Shown here in pieces: positions 1 to 5,975 of a stretch of DNA of 20,415 nt. The notes beneath the pieces are model-generated. The model was not told where the DNA came from and made no database searches. It saw nothing but the letters and a program-made list of their open reading frames with translations. How positions within the stretch are numbered: position 1 is the first letter of the stretch; each line of letters opens with the position of its first letter. A program made the position numbers and the translations under genes. This DNA is from a virus. Location of the stretch: positions 1-20,415 of IMG/VR virus record IMGVR_UViG_3300025009_000406. The stretch is one strand, 5' to 3'.

Positions 1-1
1 G

Positions 2-49
2 GACTGGGTGGAGAAGATTAAGGGCGTGATTAAAATTTTGCTAGCTTAA
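2..49 (+). CDS. C-terminal end of an unidentified protein (partial)
   Basis: An open frame enters from the left edge and ends DWVEKIKGVIKILLA before TAA at 47-49. The last A of that stop is the first base of the next ATG (TAATG), the same one-base overlap used by the following genes, so this is probably the tail of a real upstream gene in the same rightward operon. Only 15 residues are visible, so no function can be given. Confidence 0.5.
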   Translation, partial: DWVEKIKGVIKILLA

Positions 50-303
50 TGAAAAACAAAACCAACAATACATTTGATCTTTTTCTTTATCACAATATTG
101 TTCCTCTTGTGACTTCCGCTGTTATAATTGCAATATCTTGGGCTAATCTTGGTGGTCAAATCGCTCTTCTTAATCAGAAGGTTGATTATCTTGTCCAATC
201 TCAAAAAGAGCTTCTTGAAAGCAAACGAGGTCTTGAGACCAGATTTGGAGAACTTTCATTAGACGTGAAAGAATTACAGACAGTATTAAATATTAAAAAA
301 TAA
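49..303 (+). CDS. Small membrane protein with cytoplasmic or periplasmic coiled coil
   Basis: This 84-residue protein has one hydrophobic segment at about residues 16-34 (IVPLVTSAVIIAISW core), followed by a heptad-rich helix from about residue 40 to the end. A single transmembrane anchor plus coiled coil is seen in phage spanin-like, XhlA-like and other lysis accessory proteins, but the order here (membrane segment first) differs from XhlA. It begins on a TAATG overlap with the upstream frame and ends on another TAATG with the next gene, so translation is probably coupled. Its position beside a second hydrophobic protein suggests a lysis or envelope role; that is inference only. Confidence 0.75.
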   Translation: MKNKTNNTFDLFLYHNIVPLVTSAVIIAISWANLGGQIALLNQKVDYLVQSQKELLESKRGLETRFGELSLDVKELQTVLNIKK

Positions 304-545
304 TGAGAGTTATTCCTTGTAGTCAATGCTCAATGACAGGATGGTATAAGGTCTTAATTGATAAAAATGTATGGCAAAAATGTGAAAAATGCTGTCAGCA
401 CAAAAGAGGCTTTAAAAGAAACTCTGTTTCTAAAAATAAATGGTTTTGTATGGATGATTGCGGATATTACAAAGTTAATGATAATAAGTTTTATTTAGGA
501 GACATAGTAATTCCAAATTCCTTGGAAGAAGGTGATCTGATATGA
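303..545 (+). CDS. Small zinc-ribbon-like protein
   Basis: This 80-residue protein carries two cysteine pairs, CSQC near residues 6-9 and CEKCC near 27-31, and further cysteines near 48 and 53, consistent with a zinc-binding ribbon. The rest is basic and hydrophilic, with no recognised catalytic motif. It starts on a TAATG overlap with the membrane protein before it, and its stop TGA overlaps the next ATG (ATGA at 542-545). Zinc-ribbon microproteins of this type are common in phages and usually have no assigned role. Nucleic-acid or protein binding is plausible. Confidence 0.7.
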   Translation: MRVIPCSQCSMTGWYKVLIDKNVWQKCEKCCQHKRGFKRNSVSKNKWFCMDDCGYYKVNDNKFYLGDIVIPNSLEEGDLI

Positions 546-823
546 AATGGTTTAATAATTTTCTCAAAGATAATCCAGCTTTAACTGAGGCGTTAAAAGA
601 GGGATTGCGAAACCTTTTATTTGCTTTTCCTTATCAAATGACTTTACTAGTTTCACCTATTTCTTGGGAGGCAAAGATTTTAACTCTAGTTAATAACTTA
701 TGGATGATCTTTTGGAGCACAATAGATAAATACCTTCATAAACAGGCAAAAGATGAAAAAGGCTGGACTGGCGAAGCTGACGGATTATTGTCAACAATAA
801 CTTTAGGAAAAGTGAAGATATAA
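542..823 (+). CDS. Holin-like small membrane protein (putative)
   Basis: This 93-residue protein has a charged N-terminus followed by hydrophobic stretches at about residues 24-39 (LLFAFPYQMTLLVSPI) and 45-62 (ILTLVNNLWMIFWSTI), then a charged tail. The size and the two possible membrane spans fit a holin or another phage membrane protein, but there is no diagnostic motif. ATG at 542 overlaps the preceding TGA, and its TAA shares a base with the next ATG at 823. The neighbouring membrane-plus-coiled-coil gene supports a lysis-cluster reading without proving it; no endolysin is visible next to it in the window. Confidence 0.6.
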   Translation: MKWFNNFLKDNPALTEALKEGLRNLLFAFPYQMTLLVSPISWEAKILTLVNNLWMIFWSTIDKYLHKQAKDEKGWTGEADGLLSTITLGKVKI

Positions 824-1029
824 TGGAAAGATTTACACCTGATCCTCCAGACGCTGACCGTTGGACATCGAGCAAGGAAGTTATCAAGGAAGCCGACAAG
901 TTTGGCGGATCCGACACTAATTGGAGAGAATATACAAGACCAGACACAGAGCATTATTCAGATAAGCCCGACCACTTAGAAAGATCTACCCATCATCAGC
1001 CTAACCATTCCCAACACCAACAGGAGTAA
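823..1029 (+). CDS. Hydrophilic small protein of unknown function
   Basis: A 68-residue, very hydrophilic protein rich in Asp, His, Pro and Ser, with a His/Gln-rich C-terminus (HHQPNHSQHQQ). It has no hydrophobic core to speak of and is probably disordered. It starts on a TAATG overlap with the preceding membrane protein and is the last rightward gene before the converging leftward operon. Two leftward frames over the same bases are shadows. Function unknown; a His-rich disordered tail could bind metal, but this is speculation. Confidence 0.6.
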   Translation: MERFTPDPPDADRWTSSKEVIKEADKFGGSDTNWREYTRPDTEHYSDKPDHLERSTHHQPNHSQHQQE

Positions 1030-1068
1030 CAAAAGGTTAAATTTATAAATAAATCCGCAGTATATGCT
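1030..1068. other. Convergent junction between rightward and leftward operons
   Basis: The 39 bases between the two convergent stop codons are AT-rich. A weak inverted pair AAATCC (1051-1056) / GGATTT (1072-1077) spans the leftward stop codon, but neither direction has a convincing U-tract. No strong terminator is seen here. Confidence 0.35.
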
Positions 1069-1230
1069 TTAGGATTTTCCATTTCTTTCTATTTCCTCAA
1101 TAAAATGTTTAAGCTCAGCAAGTATGTTATAAATATAAGTACCGTGTTTGGTTTTTAAGATTTTCTTTACCCATTTAACCGTGTCTTTGTCCATCTGGTC
1201 GCCTTCTTCTTTTGATATGGCTCTTAACAT
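1069..1230 (-). CDS. Small hypothetical protein (53 aa)
   Basis: A complete leftward frame of 53 codons: MLRAISKEEGDQ, then DKDTVKWVKKILKTKHG, then an amphipathic helix LAELKHFIEEIERNGKS. It looks like a compact helical, charged protein. Its ATG lies in a TAATATG junction with the stop of the 40-residue frame upstream, the same junction found at three other places in this operon and once in the rightward heptose cassette. It is the last gene of the leftward operon. Function unknown. Confidence 0.5.
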   Translation of the reverse strand: MLRAISKEEGDQMDKDTVKWVKKILKTKHGTYIYNILAELKHFIEEIERNGKS

Positions 1231-1231
1231 A

Positions 1232-1354
1232 TTATTTTTTTAATCTGGTGCTTGGACTTAAACTTACGCTTGTTGATTGGGAAGTAGAAATTTTGTCACT
1301 AAAAAATATTTTCCAAAACAATTTCCAATCTTTCTTTTTTTTAGTTTTTCTCAT
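1232..1354 (-). CDS. Small basic hypothetical protein (40 aa)
   Basis: A 40-codon leftward frame beginning MRKTKKKKDWKLFWKIFF and ending in a Ser/Thr-rich tail. It fills the gap between two other leftward genes and ends in TAATATG, which also supplies the ATG of the next gene. The N-terminus is strongly basic with an aromatic hydrophobic patch, so it may associate with membrane or nucleic acid. It is short and without homologue-level evidence, so confidence is low. Confidence 0.35.
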   Translation of the reverse strand: MRKTKKKKDWKLFWKIFFSDKISTSQSTSVSLSPSTRLKK

Positions 1355-1377
1355 TATTGAATAGTTTTAATTTTAAC

Positions 1378-1728
1378 TTATGGTGCAATTCCATCTTCCC
1401 AATCCCAATAATCTCCTTTTTTATTTGGCGTGTTTAATTCTTTTCGTAACTTTATTAAATCAACACCAATAACCTTTAATATCTTCTCTAAATACCATTG
1501 TTTGTGGTGGCCTCCATCAGTTAATAAACCATCAACCGCTAATTCTTCCACTTCTTTCTCTATCTCCCGTCTGTAAGAGGAAAGCTCTTGGCGGAGGAAA
1601 GCTAATATTTCTTTCCTTGCTAATTTAACCTGTAAATCCTGACCTGTTCCATCTCCAAATCTCATTTCCAATATGGAACTTAAAAATAATTCCGTTTTAG
1701 CCAATATTCTCTCCTCTAGTTTTCCCAT
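1378..1728 (-). CDS. Phage hypothetical protein with GHHKQWYLEKIL motif
   Basis: A 116-residue, mainly helical protein with a Glu/Lys-rich middle (EIEKEVEELA). Its C-terminal segment GGHHKQWYLEKILKVIG is a pattern I recognise from many small phage proteins of unknown function that follow the form hHKQWhLEphh. It ends DYWDWEDGIAP. Start ATG at 1728 follows the upstream TAA by three bases, so translation is probably coupled. No function is assigned to this group to my knowledge; the conserved His-His-Lys-Gln-Trp segment suggests a specific binding role. Confidence 0.7.
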   Translation of the reverse strand: MGKLEERILAKTELFLSSILEMRFGDGTGQDLQVKLARKEILAFLRQELSSYRREIEKEVEELAVDGLLTDGGHHKQWYLEKILKVIGVDLIKLRKELNTPNKKGDYWDWEDGIAP

Positions 1729-1731
1729 AGG

Positions 1732-2058
1732 TTATTTAACTTTTAAATATTTTTCAATATCACCTTTATAAAATGGGTCATCTGCACCATTTGTACTTTT
1801 ATTAGGATAATCAGTAAAGTCTAGTTTGCCTGACAATTTATTTTCTCTTGCCATGTATCCCTTAAAATTATCATGCTTTACAAGAATATCTACTTCTTTT
1901 TCACTAATCGGTGTTTGAACCAATGTGTAACTTTCAGAGTTTCTTATTAGAACGGCAAGTTTTTTAATCGCCTCTTCATTTCCTTTAAATGGGATATAAA
2001 AATTCCAGGTTTCTCCTTCCCAATCGTTTTCTTCTATAAATTTAACAAAGTTTTTCAT
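1732..2058 (-). CDS. Hypothetical protein
   Basis: A 108-residue soluble protein beginning MKNFVKFIEENDWEGETW. Its predicted mixture of helix and strand includes a central EEAIKKLAVLIRNSESYTL segment. It is one of few genes in the leftward operon with a fair ribosome-binding site: GAGG lies about 12 bases before the ATG at 2058. It sits between a 40-residue membrane microprotein and the GHHKQWYLE protein. I do not recognise the family. Confidence 0.65.
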   Translation of the reverse strand: MKNFVKFIEENDWEGETWNFYIPFKGNEEAIKKLAVLIRNSESYTLVQTPISEKEVDILVKHDNFKGYMARENKLSGKLDFTDYPNKSTNGADDPFYKGDIEKYLKVK

Positions 2059-2083
2059 ATTTTTTTATCCTCTAAAGACTGTT

Positions 2084-2206
2084 TCATAAATCGTATTTTT
2101 TCTTAAAATTTTCAAGCTCATTCTCTTCTCTTTGCGAAACTCCAGTAACAATCCCAATCCCCAGTCCTAAGAAAAATCCAAAAGAAAAAATTATAAATAT
2201 ATCCAT
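2084..2206 (-). CDS. Single-span membrane microprotein with glycine-rich helix (40 aa)
   Basis: A complete 40-codon frame. Residues 2-23 form one hydrophobic helix with regularly spaced glycines (FGFFLGLGIGIVTGV), followed by a charged tail REENELENFKKKYDL. A purine-rich AGAG lies shortly before the ATG. The glycine spacing resembles a glycine zipper, which favours oligomerisation in the membrane. It is one of five or more single-span microproteins in this window. Function unknown; toxin, lysis regulator or superinfection-exclusion roles are all possible. Confidence 0.5.
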   Translation of the reverse strand: MDIFIIFSFGFFLGLGIGIVTGVSQREENELENFKKKYDL

Positions 2207-2233
2207 CTCTATCACTCTTTATGAGCTAAACTT

Positions 2234-2365
2234 TTAAATCGACCCCGACCTCGACCTCGACCACGACCTCGACCCCGACCTCGACCCCGACCTCGACCCC
2301 GACCTCGACCCCGACCACGACCCCGACCTGTAAAGCGTATTAACGCTGTATAGCTGAATGTTCAT
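2234..2365 (-). CDS. Ser/Arg/Gly dipeptide-repeat microprotein encoded by the hexamer array
   Basis: This 43-codon leftward frame begins MNIQLYSVNTLYR and then consists almost wholly of SG, SR and SW dipeptides (pattern SGSRSGSR) before ending SI. Its ATG overlaps the TGA of the upstream gene (ATGA at 2362-2365), the standard coupling in this operon, which argues that it is translated. Because the DNA unit is six bases, gain or loss of units never shifts the frame. Arg/Ser-rich repeats can bind nucleic acid, but the frame could also be a by-product of the DNA repeat. Confidence 0.4.
   Translation of the reverse strand: MNIQLYSVNTLYRSGSWSGSRSGSRSGSRSGSRSWSRSRSGSI
2240..2329. repeat. 15-copy hexanucleotide tandem array (CGACCN)
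   Basis: Fifteen consecutive copies of CGACCN cover exactly 90 bases. The sixth base reads C,T,T,A,T,C,T,C,T,C,T,C,A,C,T, so a 12-base CGACCCCGACCT unit dominates the right half. The array is GC-rich inside a very AT-rich genome and has no stop in the leftward frames. It is not a CRISPR array, as it lacks spacers. Slippage-prone arrays of this kind are expected to vary in copy number between related genomes. Confidence 0.9.
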
Positions 2366-2715
2366 TTAACATCGTCAGGCAACTGATAAGGATAAACACA
2401 AGCGTCTGTTATTGAGTCTGTGTTTACTATGACATCTTCACTAAATGGTTCTATCTCGGCATTAGCTTGTTTGTCTATTCCTTTTTTCATGGCCTCGGAA
2501 AACCTACCTGAATCTGCAATCCAACTGGCGTTTGACAGAATTAGGAATTTACCTACAATCTTTTTAACCTTGCCAGTCAGATGATAGGTTACAGTTCGCA
2601 GAAAATATTGTTTTCCGATTTCAAAGGGCAATTCTGAACTTGTAACTTCTACATCATTGCTTGATTTTTCTTTAAGAACCTCAAGCAAGAGTTCTACAAT
2701 CCTGTCGGTTTTCAT
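2362..2715 (-). CDS. Conserved phage protein of unknown function (FLRTVTYHLTGKV family)
   Basis: A 117-residue protein. The segment QYFLRTVTYHLTGKVKKIVG, then FLILSNASWIADSGRF and finally EPFSEDVIVNTDSITDACV, is a pattern I recognise from a widespread family of small phage proteins ((F)hRTVTxxhTGkh...AaWIADTGRF...E), usually unannotated. The middle is predicted beta-rich. It starts on ATG at 2715 with no clear Shine-Dalgarno, and its TGA overlaps the ATG of the repeat microprotein. The biochemical role is not known; in other phages such genes are often near structural or accessory genes. Confidence 0.75.
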   Translation of the reverse strand: MKTDRIVELLLEVLKEKSSNDVEVTSSELPFEIGKQYFLRTVTYHLTGKVKKIVGKFLILSNASWIADSGRFSEAMKKGIDKQANAEIEPFSEDVIVNTDSITDACVYPYQLPDDVK

Positions 2716-2736
2716 AAAAATATATGAAATTTATAA

Positions 2737-2946
2737 TTATTTAACCCTACTTAAACCTTTAACTTTATCCAACTTCCTAAACTCTCTCTCAATATCTCTT
2801 GCCAGTTTGTGCAGCCTAGCTTCCTTTGTTGCCCCTCTTATTTCTCCATTGTGCCACTCTATAAAATCCTTTTGATAAAAGTAGAGAGCCAAAAGTAAAA
2901 GACCGATTAAGAGTAAAATGAAAAGTATGCTATATAGGATGATCAT
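2737..2946 (-). CDS. Small membrane-anchored protein with basic helical tail
   Basis: A 69-residue protein with one strong N-terminal membrane helix (residues 2-24, rich in Ile and Leu) and then a charged amphipathic region (HNGEIRGATKEARLHKLARD). The topology is N-out or signal-anchor-like with a helical domain of about 45 residues. It lies six bases after the end of the AP2-HNH gene. There is no clear Shine-Dalgarno. Function unknown. Confidence 0.65.
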   Translation of the reverse strand: MIILYSILFILLLIGLLLLALYFYQKDFIEWHNGEIRGATKEARLHKLARDIEREFRKLDKVKGLSRVK

Positions 2947-2952
2947 TGATAT

Positions 2953-3420
2953 TTACTTAATATTTATTCTTGCAAACTCACCAAATAGTTCTTTTGCTTT
3001 TTTATCATAGGCTTTTGCTGCATTAATTAATTTTTTAAAATATCCTAAAGATATCCTTTTATGATTAAAACCAATTCTTACGTGCCATAATTTCCAACGC
3101 TTATGCCAAGAAACGCCTTTATACCCACTTGTACTATTTTTCCTTATTTTGTTATTCCATGCATTCTGTTGTGCATTTACTATTCTTAAATTACTTTTCG
3201 TATTATTTAATCCATTTCTATCAATATGATCAGTAAATATTTTGGGATTATCCAATTTTAAAATTATTCTGTGCATTAGAAAATATTTATTATTCCATTT
3301 TCCTTTAGGATAACCTGTAGCATAGCCTTGATTATAAAACCACTTATATTGATTTAGTCTTTCAAAGTCTTCTTTATCTATTAAGGCGTATTTATTTTGA
3401 GTTAATTTAATTTGTTTCAT
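2953..3420 (-). CDS. HNH endonuclease with AP2-type DNA-binding domain
   Basis: A 155-residue free-standing homing-type endonuclease. Residues 1-45 hold the N-terminal segment common in this group (LTQNKYALIDKEDFERLNQY). Residues about 50-92 carry the HNH core: MHRIIL, then DHIDRNGLNNTKSNLRIVN, where D-H supplies the metal and general base residues and N-x-x-x-N-L-R the second part of the beta-beta-alpha metal fold. Residues about 97-150 form an AP2/ERF-like DNA-binding domain (GYKGVSWHKRWKLWHVRI, then SLGYFKKLINAAKAYDKKAKELFGE). Homing enzymes of this kind cut an allele lacking them and spread by repair. The gene sits between two membrane-protein genes and is not obviously inside an intron. 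Confidence 0.92.
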   Translation of the reverse strand: MKQIKLTQNKYALIDKEDFERLNQYKWFYNQGYATGYPKGKWNNKYFLMHRIILKLDNPKIFTDHIDRNGLNNTKSNLRIVNAQQNAWNNKIRKNSTSGYKGVSWHKRWKLWHVRIGFNHKRISLGYFKKLINAAKAYDKKAKELFGEFARINIK

Positions 3421-3444
3421 TTAAATATTTTTAAATGAGGATTA

Positions 3445-3573
3445 TCATTTTAATAGCTTTGCTAAAATAACTGTCAATACAAATACCGTTATTGATCCCA
3501 CCAATATTGAGATTTTAGTGTCTGCGACATAGTGGGTTATAAGGCGGTTAAAGTCGAGTTTTGTATAATTCAT
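3445..3573 (-). CDS. Single-span membrane microprotein (42 aa)
   Basis: A 42-codon frame whose ATG overlaps the TGA of the upstream gene (ATGA at 3570-3573). The first 19 residues are polar (MNYTKLDFNRLITHYVADT), followed by one membrane helix (ISILVGSITVFVLTVILAK) running almost to the C-terminus. It could be a tail-anchored protein. The precise overlap and uniform hydrophobic block support a real gene. Function unknown. Confidence 0.55.
   Translation of the reverse strand: MNYTKLDFNRLITHYVADTKISILVGSITVFVLTVILAKLLK
3450..3477 (-). promoter_or_regulatory. Possible promoter for the AP2-HNH gene
   Basis: Leftward TTGACA (plus 3477-3472), 16 bases, then TATTAA (3455-3450) lie inside the 3' end of the 42-residue frame. 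They would start RNA near 3443, about 20 bases before the HNH ATG at 3420. The -35 is perfect and the -10 is poor. An own promoter would suit a mobile endonuclease gene, but chance is possible in AT-rich DNA. Confidence 0.3.
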
Positions 3574-3809
3574 ATTCTTAATTTAACTTTTATCTTATTT
3601 AAAGTATTTTCAATCTCGTAATATTTCCTAACACAAGTGTCGTTGTTTTTCTCTTTCATGTCTTGGATTGATGAGTTTAATTTAAAAATCTCGTTGGCCT
3701 CATATCTATAAAAGTTTCTCAGGTCTTTATATATTATTGTCATGGATATTGCGACAGCTAGGGCTATGGTTTCTATGATTATTACCACGATCCAAAAGTT
3801 GATTTTCAT
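3570..3809 (-). CDS. Small membrane protein with coiled-coil tail
   Basis: A 79-residue protein with a hydrophobic N-terminal helix at residues 5-26 (FWIVVIIIETIALAVAISM) and a polar helical tail that may form a coiled coil (YRYEANEIFKLNSSIQDMK). It is joined by ATGA overlaps both to the NinG-like gene upstream and the 42-residue membrane microprotein downstream. This anchor-plus-coil layout echoes the 84-residue protein at the left edge. Function unknown. Confidence 0.65.
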   Translation of the reverse strand: MKINFWIVVIIIETIALAVAISMTIIYKDLRNFYRYEANEIFKLNSSIQDMKEKNNDTCVRKYYEIENTLNKIKVKLRI

Positions 3810-4318
3810 ATAAATCTGTCAAAATTATCTAGCATAACTTTTAAATCAGATTTTGAGAATTTGGTAATTGAGTGTGCCACAACTTCAAGGTCTCTGAAGC
3901 TATCCTCTCCTAATTTTTTAATCATATAGTTGTAATACCACTCCCCCGGTTGTTTAAAATGTTCCAAATGATAATAATGGCAACCCCAACAAGCAAGATC
4001 GCAATTAGCAAAATTCCAGCGAGTCGAAATGTAACGGCGGGAAAAATAATGAGTAACTCCGGCATTCTTTTTGACTAAACCACACTTAATACACTCTCCT
4101 TTAGCCTTCTCCTTAACCAAGTCAGAACATAACTTATCAAGTTTTTTTATTAAGTTCGGTCTTGTCATTCCTCTTTCCTGTTTTAAATACTTTTTTACTA
4201 TTTTTAAGTTAGATTTTTTACTAAGTAAGATAGTATGTTTTTTGGGACAAATAAATTCGGTTGCGAATCTATAAACCATATAGTATTTTTTGCATCTCTT
4301 ACAAAATCTTTTTCTCAT
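3806..4318 (-). CDS. ninG: NinG/Rap-like recombination nuclease
   Basis: A 170-residue protein related to the phage lambda NinG (Rap) family, which helps phage recombination by acting on branched DNA. An N-terminal cysteine cluster (CKRCKKYY ... CPKKH) precedes the diagnostic core: CIKCG, then THYFSRRYISTRWNFAN, then CWGCHYYHLEHF and a C-terminal YNYMIKKLGE. The Cys pairs and His/Asn residues form an HNH-like zinc fold. I chose ATG 4318, which overlaps the upstream TGA as ATGA; a longer frame from TTG 4345 is open but would overlap the upstream gene by 31 bases. It is joined by ATGA to the next membrane-protein gene. Being beside an SSB-like gene fits a replication/recombination module. Confidence 0.82.
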   Translation of the reverse strand: MRKRFCKRCKKYYMVYRFATEFICPKKHTILLSKKSNLKIVKKYLKQERGMTRPNLIKKLDKLCSDLVKEKAKGECIKCGLVKKNAGVTHYFSRRYISTRWNFANCDLACWGCHYYHLEHFKQPGEWYYNYMIKKLGEDSFRDLEVVAHSITKFSKSDLKVMLDNFDRFI

Positions 4319-5004
4319 AGTCCTATATCCATTGATCTCCGACAATTAAATATTTTATAATATGCAGTTTGTTTTAAACTTATAGGGAAAGAGTCTGTTT
4401 TTTTATGACAAGTAAAACATAATGTTCTTCCATTATTAACATCTAATCTTAATTCTGGATATAAAGAAAATGGTTTTATATGATCTGCTTGCAGAAGTCC
4501 TCCTTTTTTAAAACAGATTACACAAGTGTAAGTGTCTCTTTCAAAAACTTTTCTTCGCCATATTTTATATTCTAAAGTTTGCCTCAAGGCTCTAGATAAT
4601 TTTGTTGCTCCATTATTCCAATTCCAATGATTTTTTCCTCTTGTTTTTAAGTTCGGTTTTCCAATTCTAACTTTAGTAAGTTTGTCGATCCATTCTTTAG
4701 TCATTTTTTTACCTTTATTCCAACCTCGTCCTAGCTTTAAACCTTTAGTATTTTTAGGTATCTTTCCGACATTCCACTTAGCTTGACATTTTCTACTACA
4801 AAACCTTTTTTTATTTATTCTTGATTTAGAAATATAAAATTTCTTTCTACAATTTAAACATTTAATTTCTACCCCATTCTTATTTTTCTTATTAAATATA
4901 ACAGACGCACAGCTTCTAGAACAACAGAATGTTTTATATTTTTTTAGTCTCCAACTATTCTTTATTTCAATCTTCTTCTTACAATTCACACATTTAGTAA
5001 TCAT
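4315..5004 (-). CDS. Free-standing HNH homing endonuclease with zinc fingers and NUMOD-like region
   Basis: A 229-residue protein. Two N-terminal zinc-finger-like units (CVNCKKK...CCSRSCAS and CLNCRKKF...FCSRKCQAKW) are followed by a NUMOD3-like basic linker (KGKKMTKEWIDKLTKVRIGK) and an HNH domain: WRRKVFERDTYTCVIC, then LQADHIKPF, then NNGRTLCFTCHKK. The CxxC pairs bind structural zinc and the DH supplies catalysis. It is inserted between a lysozyme-like gene and ninG with an ATGA overlap at both ends. Its last residues, CRRSMDIGL, mirror the last residues of the upstream gene, CRRSIDLNL, with largely different codons. This looks like a scar of insertion at the 3' end of a homologous gene. 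Confidence 0.92.
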   Translation of the reverse strand: MITKCVNCKKKIEIKNSWRLKKYKTFCCSRSCASVIFNKKNKNGVEIKCLNCRKKFYISKSRINKKRFCSRKCQAKWNVGKIPKNTKGLKLGRGWNKGKKMTKEWIDKLTKVRIGKPNLKTRGKNHWNWNNGATKLSRALRQTLEYKIWRRKVFERDTYTCVICFKKGGLLQADHIKPFSLYPELRLDVNNGRTLCFTCHKKTDSFPISLKQTAYYKIFNCRRSMDIGL

Positions 5005-5633
5005 AAGTTTAAATCAATAGAACGTCTACACATTGGTTCTCTTCTACCATTATTGTACAGACAGACAGCTTCTGCATAACTCATTCCCGCATCCAGTCTT
5101 TTATTGAACCACTTGGTAAATGTATCTCTTTGATCCTTCTCATCCTTAAAACAGAATTTTTTATTGCCTTCGACTAAATACCCGATTTGATTTACCTTCC
5201 CTATTGATTCACAATAGACATGAGTTGAACTCAAATCTTGATTAAATCCAATCTCACTCTCCAGATATCTTGTAACCTGATAAATTCTTTCAACTAATGC
5301 CATCCTTTGCTGGGATATTAAAATTTGCTCATCTACCGCCTGTTTTCGGGGCTTTTCCCCTTTTATCGGTGTTCGATACCTTATTTCTATCTTTACTGGA
5401 AATTTAAGCGTAATTTCAATAGGTTTAGGAAATGTTACCTTATGTTCATCATACCATTCGCTCATTTGTCTAAATAGATACCAAGAAAAAGCAAAGGCTA
5501 ATCCCATTCCGAGAAGTATTGACAGCAACTTCAATTTCCACATATTTCTTTTAATGCTTTGTTTAGCTTTCTTTGCTTCTTTCTGAATTGGATGTGTGTT
5601 ACTCTCTAGTTGTTTTATGAGTTTATAATTCAT
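5001..5633 (-). CDS. Membrane-anchored lysozyme/transglycosylase-like protein (putative)
   Basis: A 210-residue protein. The N-terminal 35 residues are basic, followed by one membrane helix at about 35-54 (LLSILLGMGLAFAFSWYLF) and a C-terminal domain of about 150 residues with paired cysteines. Within it, VYCESIGKVNQIGYLV could place a catalytic Glu, and EAVCLYNNG resembles the AxYNxG segment of SLT-type lysozyme folds. I infer a membrane-anchored muralytic enzyme for peptidoglycan passage or lysis, at moderate to low confidence. It ends CRRSIDLNL with TGA overlapping the ATG of the HNH gene. The start ATG 5633 lies 11 bases inside the preceding 46-residue frame. Confidence 0.65.
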   Translation of the reverse strand: MNYKLIKQLESNTHPIQKEAKKAKQSIKRNMWKLKLLSILLGMGLAFAFSWYLFRQMSEWYDEHKVTFPKPIEITLKFPVKIEIRYRTPIKGEKPRKQAVDEQILISQQRMALVERIYQVTRYLESEIGFNQDLSSTHVYCESIGKVNQIGYLVEGNKKFCFKDEKDQRDTFTKWFNKRLDAGMSYAEAVCLYNNGRREPMCRRSIDLNL

Positions 5634-5763
5634 GGTTTAATAAAATTTCTAACAGTTCCAAAAAATGCAGTCTGCAGACAGTAAATCCTATATTTCTCCA
5701 TCCTCTTTTGGCTTGGTATTTTGATATTGGCGTTAGGCAATTCTCGCAAAAATGTTGTTTCAT
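5623..5763 (-). CDS. Zinc-binding microprotein (46 aa)
   Basis: A 46-codon frame that starts on an ATGA overlap with the upstream zinc-ribbon gene and ends 11 bases inside the lysozyme-like gene. MKQHFCENCLTPIS holds a CxxC pair at residues 6 and 9. VCRLHF holds a Cys at 30 and a His at 33, giving a CxxC...CxxH zinc site. It is followed by a short Leu-rich helix. The precise overlaps at both ends and the zinc pattern support a real gene. Function unknown; probably nucleic-acid or protein binding. Confidence 0.6.
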   Translation of the reverse strand: MKQHFCENCLTPISKYQAKRGWRNIGFTVCRLHFLELLEILLNHEL

Positions 5764-5975
5764 AGATTTTTAAAGTAATCAAGTTTTAACTTTTCGGTGA
5801 CTATACTTTCATCTAGTCCATAAATTTTTAAACCAAGGTTAAAGCTTTTAGCCATTTGTTTGGAATATCTTTTGATGTTCCATGCGCCTTGGCAGTTTAT
5901 ACATTTATTGCCGCCATTTAACATTATCCGGAAACTTATGGATATATTACAAATTTCACATTTAAAGTTTTTCAA
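5760..5975 (-). CDS. Zinc-ribbon protein (71 aa)
   Basis: A 71-residue protein with CEIC at residues 6-9 and CINC near 26-29, spaced as in a treble-clef or ribbon fold, followed by a helical basic tail. ATG 5975 overlaps the TGA of the SSB-like gene (ATGA), and its own TGA overlaps the next ATG. The chain SSB-like, zinc ribbon, zinc microprotein suggests a replication-associated set. No family name can be assigned from the sequence. Confidence 0.7.
   Translation of the reverse strand: MKNFKCEICNISISFRIMLNGGNKCINCQGAWNIKRYSKQMAKSFNLGLKIYGLDESIVTEKLKLDYFKNL

Noticed and set aside
690-954. Two leftward frames opposite the left-edge genes
   Set aside because: They overlap the well-coupled rightward genes 542-823 and 823-1029 and have no start signals.
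2240-2329. CRISPR array
   Set aside because: The repeats are six-base and contiguous with no spacers; this is a simple tandem repeat.
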